Assembly (NCBI RefSeq): GCF_024213555.1
Contig: NZ_JANAVO010000001.1
Coordinates: forward strand, 2,108,001 to 2,172,000
Direction of reading: 5' to 3'
DNA length: 64,000 nt
Origin: Allokutzneria sp. A3M-2-11 16
GTDB lineage: Bacteria > Actinomycetota > Actinomycetes > Mycobacteriales > Pseudonocardiaceae
Below are positions 43,156 through 52,038 of this stretch, piece after piece. The notes beneath the pieces were generated by a model. It saw nothing but the letters and a program-made list of their open reading frames with translations. It ran no database searches and had not been told where the DNA came from. Made by a program: the position numbers and the translations under genes. Position 1 is the first letter of the stretch. The number at the start of each line of letters is the position of its first letter.

Positions 43156-44535
43156 CAGAGCCCGAGCACGGCGCGCTCGTGCTCGGTCAGCGGCGGCTCG
43201 GCGAGGCCGGTGGCGCGCGGCCTGCGCATGGCCTGCCAGAGGATCTGCGGTGCGAGCAGCCGGTTCGGCGAGCTGGTCAGTTCGAACACCGAGATCTGCG
43301 CGGCGACGATCTCCCTCGAGTCCATGGCGGCGCGTTGCAGGCGGCGGTCGTACGCCTGCACCGCGCGGTCGAGGACGGTGACGTTGGTGCCCCTGGTGCC
43401 GCGGAAACGGATGTCGTAGCGCCGCGCCATCGACCACACCGGGTTCGTCACCCGCGCGACGGCCTTCTGCGCGAGCCGTGCGGTGCTCGGCGCGATTCCT
43501 TGCTGCGCAAGCACTCCGTGCAGGGCGAGGGCACCGAACATCGCCACGGTCATCCCGTGCCCGTAGACCGGGTTGAACGAGCAGTGCGCGTCGCCGATCG
43601 CCACGAACCCCTCCGGAGCGGGGCGCAGCCGGTCGAAGTGGCGGCGGCGGTTGTTGGTGAGGTCGTAGCGGTACAGCCTGGACAGCGGCTCGGCGCGGTC
43701 GATGATCGTGTCGATGAGCGGGTTGCCGAGGCCGCGCGCGAACGCGTCGAACGCGGCGTCGTCGGACGGCGGAGCGACCCCGCGTCGACAGGTGACGGTG
43801 AGCATCCACCTGCCGTCCTCGACCGGCAGCAGCAGCGCGCCCCCGCTCGGCGTCTCGCTCGCGGGCGCACTGCTGATCAGGACTGACGGGAACGTGTTCT
43901 CCGCGCCCGGCAACGCGCGGAAGACCTTGGTCACGTAGACCAGCCCGGGATCGACGAGTTCCTCGCGGACCTGGGCGATCCCGACCTCGCGCAGCCACTT
44001 CGGCGCGTGCGAGCCGCGTCCGGTCGCGTCGACCACCAGGTCCGCGCCGAGCTCGTCGATGGCCTTGGTCTCGCGCGAGCGCAGCCGCGCCCCGGTCACC
44101 CGGCCCGCGGCCCCGGTCAGGCCGATGGCGTCGGTCGCCTGCCAGACGGTGATGCGCGGGTTCGCCAGGACCCGGGAGCGGACCTTCCAGTCCAGCAGCC
44201 GCCTGCTGACGCTGAGGAAGGACTCCATCCGGTCGTAGCGCGGCAGCCAACCGTCCGGGGTGTGGATCAGCACGTCCTCCGGGTTGCGCATCCGGCGGGC
44301 GCCCGCGTCGACCAGTTCCTCGACGATGCCGGGCAAGGCTGCCCAGCGCGGCCACACCACCGCCGGAGACCGCGTGCGTGTGCCTGCCCTGCGGCAGTCC
44401 CGCCCGGTCCTCCGGTGCTTCCGGCAGCCGGTCCCGCTCGACCACCGTGACCTCGTCCAGGTGCCGCGCCAGCACCGCCGCGGTCAGCATTCCGGCGTGT
44501 CCGCCGCCGAGGACAATTCCGTGCCGTGCTCCCAT
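43152..44535 (-). pseudogene. FAD-dependent oxidoreductase, frameshifted
   Basis: Two frames together make a complete group-A flavoprotein. The N-terminal FAD motif (GIVLGGGHAGMLTAAVLARHL, VVERDR, GLPQGRHTHAVSGGG) starts at ATG 44535; the rest (VVWPRWAALPGIVEELVDAG, GFVAIGDAHCSFNPVYGHGM, to the C-terminus at 43152) continues in another frame from about 44361. The change lies in a GC-run near 44358-44364 (one extra or two missing bases). Either a true mutation or a sequencing error; as read, the C-terminal fragment would lack the nucleotide-binding motif. Confidence 0.8.
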
Positions 44536-44565
44536 CGGCCCGAAGCTAGCGTGGCCGGGAACGCG

Positions 44566-44609
44566 AAAGGACGCCCTGAGAGCGTTTCCACCTACTCAGG
44601 GCGTCCTTT
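44566..44609 (-). terminator. Terminator of the 5'-nucleotidase gene
   Basis: AAAGGACGCCCTGAG (44566-44580) and CTCAGGGCGTCCTTT (44595-44609) form a 15-bp perfect stem ending in a T-run, just downstream of the minus-strand 5'-nucleotidase gene. Confidence 0.85.
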
Positions 44610-44624
44610 AGCCGACTCAGGTGA

Positions 44625-46361
44625 CTACTTCGCGGTGATCCGGTCCGTGGCCGGGGGAGCCACGTTCGGCTTGAGCTTGAGGTAGTCGATGAACGAGTCC
44701 AGGTCGACCGCGCCACCGGTCAGCTCGGTGCCCTTGGACAGCTCGGTGAAACCGTCGCCGCCCGCCTGGAGGAAGTTGTTCACCGTCACCCGGTACTTGG
44801 TCTCCGGCAGGACCGGCTGACCGCCGACGGTGATCCCGGAGATCCTCGAGCCCGCGGCCGCCGAAGCCGTCCAGGTGTACTTCAACGTGCTGGACGGCTG
44901 GAGGATCCGCTTGATCGGGGCGCCGTCCGGTCCGGTCTGGAACTGCTGCTCCAGCACGGCCTTGAGCTGCGCCCCGGTCAGCGAGATCGTCTGCAGGATG
45001 TTGGCGAAGGGCTGCACGGTGTACGCCTCGCCGTAGGTGACCACGCCGTCGCCCTCGTTGCCCGCGGAGGACTTGAAGACCAGGTCCGCGCGCACCCCAC
45101 CCGGGTTCATCAGCGCCAGCTGCGCGCCCGCGGACTTGGTGGACTCCAGCTGCGCGTCGGCGATCAGGTTGCCCAGCTGCGACTCCCCGGAGGGCGCTGC
45201 CTCGCGCATCACGTCCGCGCTGATGGTGCCGATCTTGCGGTTGGCGATCGGGGCGGCCTTGGCCTTGGCCTCGTCCACCAGCGCCTTGGTCGCCTTGTCC
45301 TCGGCCACGTCGCGGGTGACGACGTGGTTGAACGCCTTCACCGTGGACCGGTCGATGTCCCGGGTCCACCAGTCGATCTTGGCGTCCACCACGGACAGGA
45401 TGCGGCCGAACGACGCGCCCTGGAGCACCGGTCGCGGCTTGCCGACCGGGTCCTTGATCGAGCACACGTACTGCTGGTGGCTGTGCCCGGTGAAGATCGC
45501 GTCGACCTTGGCGGAGGCGCGCTCCGCGATGGCCCGCGCGGGGCCGGGCGTGGTCTTGCAGTCGTTCGGACCGCCGCCCTCGGTGTTGTCACCCTGGTGC
45601 AGCAGCACGACCTGGGCTTTGACGCCGAGGCGGTCCAGCAGGTTCGCGGTCCGGTCGATCGCCTTGACCTCGTCCTCGAACTTCAGCCCCTTGACGGCCT
45701 CGGCGGAGACGACGGACGGCAGGTCCTTCAGCGGGACGCCGATGATGCCGACCGGCATCAGCCCGGAGAACTCGATCGAGAACGGCATCAGCGCGGGCAG
45801 GCCGGTCTTCTCGAAGCTCATGTTGGCGGCCAGGACCGGGAACTTGGCGCCAGGGAAAGACTTGCGGAACTGGCAACCGTCCTTGGGGTGGCAGCCGCCG
45901 TGCATCATCCGCCGCAGCTCCTGGTAACCCTCGTCCAGCTCGTGGTTGCCGAGGGCGGAGGCCTTCACGTCCAGCGAGTTCATCAGCTCGATCGACGGCT
46001 CGTCGTGGAACAACGCCGACACCGCGGGCGAACCGCCGATGTTGTCGCCAGCGGACAACACGATCGAGTCGCGCGCCTGGGCACGCAGATTCCTCAGATG
46101 GGTGGCAAGGTAGGTCGCCCCACCCGCGTCGACGGTCTTGCCGTCGGAGAGGGTGATCCGGCCCGACGAGCCGGACGGCGGCTCCAGGTTGCCGTGGAAG
46201 TCGTTGAAGGCGATCAGGCGAACATCGCTCGTCCAACCGCGCGGGGTGGCGGCGGCGGTTCCGCTCGTGCCGGCCACCAGTGCGGCCGCGGCGAGGGCGA
46301 CAACCGCCACGGCGCGGCCGCGCCGTGGCTGCCGGGTCGCCGACCGGGTGGTCGTGGTCAT
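44625..46361 (-). CDS. Secreted bifunctional metallophosphatase/5'-nucleotidase
   Basis: 578-residue exported enzyme. The signal peptide is residues 1-38 (VALAAAALVAGTSGTAAA). The metallophosphatase domain carries IAFNDFHGNLE, SAGDNIGGSP, ALGNHELDEG and IFTGHSHQQY; the C-terminal nucleotidase domain carries GNLIADAQ, LMNPGGVRADL, GEAYTVQPFAN and NNFLQAGGDGF. ATG at 46361; the upstream frame lacks a sensible leader. Hydrolyses extracellular nucleotides to supply nucleosides and phosphate. Confidence 0.93.
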   Translation of the reverse strand: MTTTTRSATRQPRRGRAVAVVALAAAALVAGTSGTAAATPRGWTSDVRLIAFNDFHGNLEPPSGSSGRITLSDGKTVDAGGATYLATHLRNLRAQARDSIVLSAGDNIGGSPAVSALFHDEPSIELMNSLDVKASALGNHELDEGYQELRRMMHGGCHPKDGCQFRKSFPGAKFPVLAANMSFEKTGLPALMPFSIEFSGLMPVGIIGVPLKDLPSVVSAEAVKGLKFEDEVKAIDRTANLLDRLGVKAQVVLLHQGDNTEGGGPNDCKTTPGPARAIAERASAKVDAIFTGHSHQQYVCSIKDPVGKPRPVLQGASFGRILSVVDAKIDWWTRDIDRSTVKAFNHVVTRDVAEDKATKALVDEAKAKAAPIANRKIGTISADVMREAAPSGESQLGNLIADAQLESTKSAGAQLALMNPGGVRADLVFKSSAGNEGDGVVTYGEAYTVQPFANILQTISLTGAQLKAVLEQQFQTGPDGAPIKRILQPSSTLKYTWTASAAAGSRISGITVGGQPVLPETKYRVTVNNFLQAGGDGFTELSKGTELTGGAVDLDSFIDYLKLKPNVAPPATDRITAK

Positions 46362-46495
46362 ACTTGCGTCCTCCTCCAGGCGCCTCCTGGGCGCACGGGC
46401 GAGGAGTGTGCCCGCTGCCGCCCGCCGACACCAGGTCAAACGGTTACATCACGATGAAGGGCAGATACCGGGTGGGTACGCATAGCCTTGACGGC

Positions 46496-46975
46496 GTGAC
46501 GCGGACTGCCGACGCCGAGCCGCGCTGGCTCGACGACAAGGAGATGCGCGCGTGGCGCGCCTACATCGTCGGTTCCCAGATGCTGTCATACCGGCTGCAC
46601 CGGGAGCTGCAGGACAACCACAATTTGGCCCTGGCCGATTACGAGATCCTGGTGCGCCTCTCCGAACAGCCGGGCCTGCGCATGCGGATGAGCGTGCTGG
46701 CGGGCGAGATCGCCTCGTCCAAGAGCCGCCTTTCGCACCAGGTGGCAAGGATGGAGCAGGCGGGCCTGGTGATCCGGACCGAGTGCCCCAGCGACGGCAG
46801 AGGCGTCTTCGCCGAGCTGACCGACAAGGGCATGGGCGTCCTGCGCACGGCCGCCCCGACCCACCTCGACGGGGTCCGCGGCCACCTGATCGACCTGCTC
46901 ACCGACGAGGAGCAGGCCGTGCTGGCCAAGGTCTTCGAGCGCGTCGACGAGCACCTGCGCGGCCAACGAAACTGA
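46496..46975 (+). CDS. MarR-family transcriptional regulator
   Basis: About 159 residues, winged helix-turn-helix: LALADYEILVRLSEQPG, RMSVLAGEIASSKSRLSHQVARMEQ (recognition helix) and GRGVFAELTDKGMGVL (wing). GTG at 46496 is taken; an upstream ATG at 46454 adds 14 residues. No clear ribosome-binding site for either, so it may be leaderless. Ligand and targets unknown. Confidence 0.85.
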   Translation: MTRTADAEPRWLDDKEMRAWRAYIVGSQMLSYRLHRELQDNHNLALADYEILVRLSEQPGLRMRMSVLAGEIASSKSRLSHQVARMEQAGLVIRTECPSDGRGVFAELTDKGMGVLRTAAPTHLDGVRGHLIDLLTDEEQAVLAKVFERVDEHLRGQRN

Positions 46976-47013
46976 TCTTGACGGCGCGGGTTAGGCTGCC
47001 CGTGCACGACAGG

Positions 47014-47053
47014 GGAAGTGTGGCAGAGCGGCCGAATGCACCCGCCTTGAAAA
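47014..47053 (+). pseudogene. 5' half of host tRNA-Ser(UGA), interrupted: prophage attachment site (left)
   Basis: GGAAGTG acceptor strand, D-arm (GCAGAGCGGCCGAATGC) and anticodon loop CTTGAAA of a tRNA-Ser(TGA). After CTTGAAAACG the sequence no longer pairs with the anticodon stem (CCCGC needs GCGGG, finds ACGTG) and no variable arm, T-loop or acceptor 3' strand follows. The integrase genes begin 160 bp downstream. The missing 3' half should lie at the other prophage end, outside the window. Confidence 0.78.
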
Positions 47054-47104
47054 CGTGTGACCTGCAAAGGCCCCGCCACGCAGAGCCCCACGCTTTCCCT
47101 GTGA

Positions 47105-47136
47105 GCCGTTGAACTGCGGAAACGCAGTTCAACGGC
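47105..47136. other. Perfect hairpin with GAAA tetraloop near the prophage end
   Basis: GCCGTTGAACTGCG (47105-47118), loop GAAA, CGCAGTTCAACGGC (47123-47136): 14-bp perfect stem between the att site and the recombinase genes. Could be a terminator protecting the integrase genes from host transcription, or an integrase/excisionase arm site. Nothing else is visible in 46976-47211 apart from the tRNA fragment. Confidence 0.6.
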
Positions 47137-47211
47137 GATCTTCACAGTGCACAGTTGAGCGAGCACAGCGCTTCCAGTGCACACGCCTGGTGACATTTGG
47201 GAACCAGGTTG

Positions 47212-47676
47212 GTGAATGTGAACGCGAAGAACAGCAGCGCGCCGGGCGAGTGGGGAAAGCTCGTCACGGGATGGCGTGGGTACCTCCAATTCAGTCACAC
47301 AGCGTCAACGATCAACGTCTATCTGTCGGTGGCCAACCGGCTTGGAGCGTGGGCACACCGGCGAGGTGAGAGCCCTACCGCAATCGAGCCGTCGACGATA
47401 CAGACCTACCTCGACGAGCTTCGCGTCGAGAAGAACCCCGCAACGGCGCGGCTCCACGACTCGGTGTTGCGCGCGTTCTTCCGGTGGGCAGTCGATATCG
47501 GCGAAGTCGCGTCCTCGCCGATGGACGAGCGGGACGTCACTCCGGACGTCATACGCGCCAAGCTCCGCACCCTGATGAGCGAGGTACCCAAGGCTCTCGA
47601 CCACAAGTTGAGGCGCAACACGTCTTGGTTGACGGGCGAGCCGAAGTCGCAGGGGAACGACGAGGTGGGCCGATGA
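47212..47676 (+). CDS. Recombinase core-binding (SAM-like) domain protein without catalytic domain
   Basis: About 154 residues matching only the N-terminal DNA-binding half of a tyrosine recombinase (STINVYLSVANRLGAWAHRRG, TIQTYLDELRVEKNPATARLHDSVLRAFFRWAVD split over two helices, ASSPMDERDV). It resembles the N-terminus of the next protein (GEWGK... versus GEWGP...; RLGAWA versus RLGEWA), so it looks like a duplicated domain. Start uncertain: GTG at 47212 or 47218. Overlaps the integrase start (ATGA), implying stoichiometric co-expression. It may be an accessory subunit or directionality factor. Confidence 0.65.
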   Translation: MNVNAKNSSAPGEWGKLVTGWRGYLQFSHTASTINVYLSVANRLGAWAHRRGESPTAIEPSTIQTYLDELRVEKNPATARLHDSVLRAFFRWAVDIGEVASSPMDERDVTPDVIRAKLRTLMSEVPKALDHKLRRNTSWLTGEPKSQGNDEVGR

Positions 47677-48698
47677 CCGCCGTCCTTCTCGACCCCGAAC
47701 CTACGGCCGTCGTCCGGCTCGACGACGACCCACCGATGATGTTCAAGCTCCGCTCGGGGAAGTACATCCCCCTGCCGCCTGGCGAGTGGGGACCGATCGC
47801 GAAGGAGTGGGGGCACGCCCTACTCGCCGACAACAAGTCGGAAAACACGGTCAAGATCTACCTCTACGCCCTCCGAAGGCTCGGCGAGTGGGCCGTCAAA
47901 CAGGTCTACAAAGTCGACCGTAAGACCCATGTTGGCTATGGGCCAACGACGGTAACCACGTCGGCACTGCGACAGTACATATCCGATCTGATCGAAAAAT
48001 CGTCGGCAGGCAACGCGAAAAACCACTTCCGTAGCCTGTGCACCTTCTACGTCTGGATGGTGGACGAGGACGAGGTCGACCGATCGCCCTTCGACCGGAT
48101 GAAGACGCCGCAGGTGCCAGAAAAGCCCATCCCGATCGTCACGTACGACATGATGGGCGCCCTTCTGGACACGTGCTCAGGAAAGGACTTCGTCCAGCGC
48201 AGAGACACAGCCATTCTGCGTGTCCTCTGGGACACGGGAAGCCGACGCAACGAAATCGGATCGCTCAAGCTCGACGACCTCGACCTCGATATCGGGTGCA
48301 TCCTCGTGCACGGGAAGGGACGTCGTGACCGTACGATCCCGCTCGGTGCCAAGACCATTCAGGCGCTGAACCGGTACCTGCGGATGCGCGGGCGGCACCC
48401 GCAACACGCGCTCCCTGACCTGTGGCTCGGCTCGACAGGGCAGGGACCGCTACGCGTGCCCGGCATCCGCGGGATGGTGTCGCGCCGGGCTGCGGAGGCG
48501 GGGGTCGGACATGTCCACCCGCACATGTTCCGGCACGCGCTCGCCCACTACTGGCAGCTTGAGGGCGGCAACGACAGCGACCTCATGCGCATTATGGGGT
48601 GGAAGTCGCGCGAGATGCTCTCGCGGTACGGCGCGAGCGCGGCCGTGGAGCGCGCGCACAAGTCGCACCGCTCGTTGCGCATTGGCGACCGGGTCTAG
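47673..48698 (+). CDS. int: Phage tyrosine recombinase (integrase)
   Basis: 341-residue integrase. Core-binding domain about residues 35-135, catalytic domain after it with Arg in LWDTGSRRNEIGSL, Lys in VHGKGRRDRTIPL, HMFRHALAHYW (His-x-x-Arg) and nucleophile Tyr in MLSRYGASAA. ATG at 47673 overlaps the upstream gene. Mediates integration into the anticodon loop of tRNA-Ser(UGA). Confidence 0.93.
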   Translation: MTAVLLDPEPTAVVRLDDDPPMMFKLRSGKYIPLPPGEWGPIAKEWGHALLADNKSENTVKIYLYALRRLGEWAVKQVYKVDRKTHVGYGPTTVTTSALRQYISDLIEKSSAGNAKNHFRSLCTFYVWMVDEDEVDRSPFDRMKTPQVPEKPIPIVTYDMMGALLDTCSGKDFVQRRDTAILRVLWDTGSRRNEIGSLKLDDLDLDIGCILVHGKGRRDRTIPLGAKTIQALNRYLRMRGRHPQHALPDLWLGSTGQGPLRVPGIRGMVSRRAAEAGVGHVHPHMFRHALAHYWQLEGGNDSDLMRIMGWKSREMLSRYGASAAVERAHKSHRSLRIGDRV

Positions 48699-48738
48699 CA
48701 GCCCGAACGGGTGACAAGCCGTGCGCTGTGCTCGGAGC

Positions 48739-49083
48739 ATGACCGAACAGGGAATGACTCCGGCACAGCGCACCTTGCGCGCCAAAATGGCGGCTCACAC
48801 GTCGTGGGCGAACACGAACGACCGAGCAGCCCGGACCGAGGCGGCACGCAAGGCAGCGCACGACCGGTTCGAGGACCAGGTCGACCCGAACGGCGTCCTA
48901 CCGCCGGCCGTGCGGGCAGAGAAAGCCGAGTCGGCTCGACGGGCGCACTTCTCCCGGTTGGCGATGCTCAGCGCCCAGTCACGAGCGCGGCGGGCGCAGG
49001 GCCGACGAGCCAAGCAAGCAACTACTTCGGCCGGATCAGAGCCGGACGCCAACCCAACTCGCCATGCCGGTAAGCGTGTCTGA
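48739..49083 (+). CDS. Hypothetical protein, Ala/Arg-rich helical (114 aa)
   Basis: Highly charged helical protein (MTPAQRTLRAKMAAHTSWAN, NDRAARTEAARKAAHDRFEDQV) of a type seen in actinomycete mobile elements; function unknown to me. ATG at 48739 (or 48754). The 3' end overlaps the convergent regulator gene by 48 bp. Confidence 0.6.
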   Translation: MTEQGMTPAQRTLRAKMAAHTSWANTNDRAARTEAARKAAHDRFEDQVDPNGVLPPAVRAEKAESARRAHFSRLAMLSAQSRARRAQGRRAKQATTSAGSEPDANPTRHAGKRV

Positions 49084-50250
49084 CCGGCGGCGATCATGCT
49101 CGGCGAGGGTCACGAGAGTCTCGCGCACCTGGGGATGCTTCCGCGTCATCTGCGGCGTCACCTTCCGCGCGCGGTAGAGGGTGGCCAATGCCTTGTCACG
49201 GTCGCCGTGAAGTTGGTAGGCGCGTGAAAGGTCGATCCAGTGATGCCCAACGCGCTCACGCGGTGTCGACGTGCTGAACCTCGATCCGAACTTCTCGGCC
49301 CGCTTCACAGCCTCGGTGCCATCCTGCCGTTCGACCGCCAGACCCACCGACCAGATGTTGACTGAGTCGCGGTCGAACGCGAGCCGGTAGTGATCACTGC
49401 CGGAAGTGACCAAGTCGGCCATTTCCCGAGCCTCGGCGAGGTGGTCGTCGGAGCTATCCGCGTTGCCTGCCCTCGCGGCGGCAAGCCCGGACTTCAGGTG
49501 TAGAACGCCGTGCATCGCGAGTGCGGCCTCGTCGCCGCGCCGAACCTCGTCAGCGATCTTGGCGCGCGCGTCTTCGAGGTACTGCAACGCACCTCGCCAC
49601 TCGGCGTTGACGATCAGCTCGCCGGCGACATAAAAGTCAGCCGCGGCACACGCAAGCGGATCGCCGGACTGGTTCGCGGCCCACTCGACGCGATCCGTGG
49701 TGAGCGTCGAGAGGTCGTCGTATCCCAGCTTGTACGCCACCTGTCCCGCTGCGGCATACGCCTCTGCAAGCAAGCCGAACAACACGTCGCGCTCGTGTCC
49801 GTCGGCGTGGTGAATCGCAGTTCGTAGCGCCCGGAGCAGGCTCGGCAACTCGTCGCCGAGGGCGTCGAGCTTCGCTCGGTGCCGGAGCTTCGACGCTTCC
49901 GCCACGGCCGCACGCAGACGGGCCGGGGATGCAGGAGGAGCGTCATCCGGGGGCAGGCGGTACGCCGCGATTTCACGGCGTAGCTCAGCAATCCCCCCGT
50001 GCAGGCGCCGGCTCGACGGGGTGTCGTCCTCGTACGGCTGCCCCTTCAACTTCGCTGCGCGGGTTTTCAGAGCAGCGCTGACGGACGCGATGAAGGCGGG
50101 CGAAGCGGGAACCTTGCCCTGCTCGACCTGCTTAACCAGGCTCAAACTGACGTGCGCCTCACGCGCTAGGTCAGCCTGCGTCATGCCGGCGAGCTTGCGG
50201 TCAGTCTTGACCCGCTTGCCGACACCATCGAACTGTTCGTCAGCCGACAT
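49036..50250 (-). CDS. XRE-family regulator with TPR-like sensor domain
   Basis: 404 residues. Helix-turn-helix at residues 14-45 (RKLAGMTQADLAREAHVSLSLVKQVEQG), then a long helical TPR-like region (AEAYAAAGQVAYKLGYDD, WIDLSRAYQLHGDRDKALATLYRARK). The architecture is common beside actinomycete RiPP and signalling-peptide genes, where the TPR part senses a peptide or partner. ATG at 50250, divergent from the small membrane-protein operon. May control the graspetide cluster or the lysogenic state. Confidence 0.8.
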   Translation of the reverse strand: MSADEQFDGVGKRVKTDRKLAGMTQADLAREAHVSLSLVKQVEQGKVPASPAFIASVSAALKTRAAKLKGQPYEDDTPSSRRLHGGIAELRREIAAYRLPPDDAPPASPARLRAAVAEASKLRHRAKLDALGDELPSLLRALRTAIHHADGHERDVLFGLLAEAYAAAGQVAYKLGYDDLSTLTTDRVEWAANQSGDPLACAAADFYVAGELIVNAEWRGALQYLEDARAKIADEVRRGDEAALAMHGVLHLKSGLAAARAGNADSSDDHLAEAREMADLVTSGSDHYRLAFDRDSVNIWSVGLAVERQDGTEAVKRAEKFGSRFSTSTPRERVGHHWIDLSRAYQLHGDRDKALATLYRARKVTPQMTRKHPQVRETLVTLAEHDRRRSDTLTGMASWVGVRL

Positions 50251-50388
50251 GATCAACCTGCCTCACGGCTCTTGGTTGGTTCATCTTCACGGTACAGCGC
50301 GCCTACACGCAGCACCTTTGTCCCCAACTTTGTCCCTTCAGCCGCAAAACTGCACTTAACGTCAGCTCTCGCTACGGGAGGTGACGAC

Positions 50389-50673
50389 ATGGCTACTGCG
50401 CTGCTGGTCTACGGGTTGCTTGGTGCCGTAGCGCTCTACGGCATCGCATTGGCAGGCGTCGAGTACGTGCGGCTGGTACGGCGGCAACGTATTGCCGAGG
50501 ACGCTCTCAACACCAGGTCCGTCGAGATGTCGCTCGACTCCCGCAAGCGCGACCACGGCCCCGGACGGCGCATCGGCACACGCGCCGGTGGTCGGCATCG
50601 GCTCGTGGCGGGCGCGGGGTGGTCACCCCCCGAGCCCTCCGTGTCCGCCACGGCTCACAAGGGGGCGCGATGA
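50389..50673 (+). CDS. Small membrane protein (94 aa)
   Basis: One N-terminal membrane helix (ALLVYGLLGAVALYGIALAG) and a basic cytoplasmic tail. A strong GGGAGGTGA lies 5 bp before ATG 50389. Overlaps the next start (ATGA). No homologue recognised. Confidence 0.65.
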   Translation: MATALLVYGLLGAVALYGIALAGVEYVRLVRRQRIAEDALNTRSVEMSLDSRKRDHGPGRRIGTRAGGRHRLVAGAGWSPPEPSVSATAHKGAR

Positions 50674-51062
50674 CCAGTCGGCCGGAAGTCAGTCAGGTAG
50701 CCGTCGACCGAGTGGTCGCTGCGGGGATGTTGTACGCGGGTGCGGCAGCTCAGTTGGCAAATCCTGAACGCGAAACTGTCTGTCACGCGCTCGGCAAGAC
50801 GAGTGAGTCGTTTCGGCTCGCACATAAGGCGATCGGCCGTTTTGAACTGGGTTTCACGTATGGCGTCATTCTCGCGTTGTTCTGCGTGCTTTCAATTTTC
50901 GGTGACGTGCCGCGTTGGGTGCCCGCTTCGCTTGGTATTGCGGCAATCGTCGTTCTCGGAGTCCCTGCAATCAAGGCTTACCGTGCTGCGTGGAAATTGC
51001 TTGACGTAGCAGTAGGCGCGTGCGTGGTGGCCAGTAAGGGCGGTAATGATGTCGTCGAGTGA
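50670..51062 (+). CDS. Two-helix membrane protein (130 aa)
   Basis: Helical N-terminus, then two membrane segments (FTYGVILALFCVLSIFGDV, PASLGIAAIVVLGVPAI). ATG overlaps the previous stop. Codon use is markedly less GC-rich than the host genes, which supports recent transfer. Function unknown. Confidence 0.65.
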   Translation: MTSRPEVSQVAVDRVVAAGMLYAGAAAQLANPERETVCHALGKTSESFRLAHKAIGRFELGFTYGVILALFCVLSIFGDVPRWVPASLGIAAIVVLGVPAIKAYRAAWKLLDVAVGACVVASKGGNDVVE

Positions 51063-51423
51063 AGAGGCTCTAATTGCACTGAAGAGGCGGCATTTCAGAC
51101 CGCTTCAATTGCCAGACATGATGGCGTTCACCTACGGATATGACGATCCATATATAGACGTTGTCCTACTGCGCGACGAGGTGGATTCGTCGGCGTACCG
51201 GTCGCGTATTGATGAGAACGACTACAATTTTAACCCCTTTGCTCCCAAAAACCTGGTCTGGGCGCTCGGTGGAGCTTTCGGCGACGTCGTCGGCGAGTTG
51301 CTCGCGCTACCACGGCCAGGTGAACCAGGGGCGCCGTCGCTGCTGATCGCGACGCCTAGTTCGCTTTGGCTTCCGCCTGGCGCCCACGAGGGCCGGGCCG
51401 GCCGGTCCCTGCTGGAAATCTGA
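51046..51423 (+). CDS. Hypothetical soluble protein (125 aa)
   Basis: Starts within the preceding gene (ATG 51046, 17-bp overlap). Acidic, aromatic-rich N-terminal half (YGYDDPYIDVVLLRDEVD) and a Pro-rich end. Low-GC codon use like its neighbour. No family recognised. Confidence 0.6.
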   Translation: MMSSSEEALIALKRRHFRPLQLPDMMAFTYGYDDPYIDVVLLRDEVDSSAYRSRIDENDYNFNPFAPKNLVWALGGAFGDVVGELLALPRPGEPGAPSLLIATPSSLWLPPGAHEGRAGRSLLEI

Positions 51424-51453
51424 GTTAACCAGTTCGTCTACGTGAGGTGAAGT

Positions 51454-51843
51454 GTGCCCGGAATTGGCATGTTCAGTTGGGTTTTGATCGTCATTGCTTC
51501 GTTGAGTGCCGGAGCGCTCGCGTACTACTTGCGACCGTCGGTCGGCCGCCATTCGCGCAGACCAGCGCGCATGAACATCGACGAGCCCATCTCAGGGGAA
51601 GACGTCGAAACCACAGTCGTTCTTGGCAATCTCTACGGATCGGACCTGATCAGCGGTTACGCAATCAGTGATCGGTACCTGGAATTCGTTTATGAGGAAG
51701 ATCAACCCGCGCTCGTTCGGCCCTATGTTCTTCATCTTCTCCGGGCGACGGACCCTGAGCGGACAACCGAACTTGCCCCTTTCAACTGGCCGGACGATGA
51801 CGACTGCGCGGTCCCAGAAATTCCGGTATTGGTCGCCGCGTGA
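51454..51843 (+). CDS. Membrane-anchored hypothetical protein (129 aa)
   Basis: N-terminal helix (MFSWVLIVIASLSAGALAYYL) and a cytosolic domain with an acidic C-terminal part (FNWPDDDDCAVPEIP). GTG at 51454 with GAGGTGA upstream. Last of four collinear small genes. The 195 bp to the graspetide precursor probably hold its promoter. Confidence 0.6.
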   Translation: MPGIGMFSWVLIVIASLSAGALAYYLRPSVGRHSRRPARMNIDEPISGEDVETTVVLGNLYGSDLISGYAISDRYLEFVYEEDQPALVRPYVLHLLRATDPERTTELAPFNWPDDDDCAVPEIPVLVAA

Positions 51844-52038
51844 TTTCGCTCGTCGATCGCCCGGTTACCGGGTTTCTGGGGGGTAACCGTTCGTAACGAC
51901 CAACTCGACGCGTGTTTCACCATTTGGGGGCTCGCGAGAACCTCGGCGTAGGCACAAGTCTTGATCGAGGCGCGGGACACAGCCGGGACTCAACTTGTCG
52001 GACACAACCAGTGCTCGGCATGACGGAAGGAAAGACGC

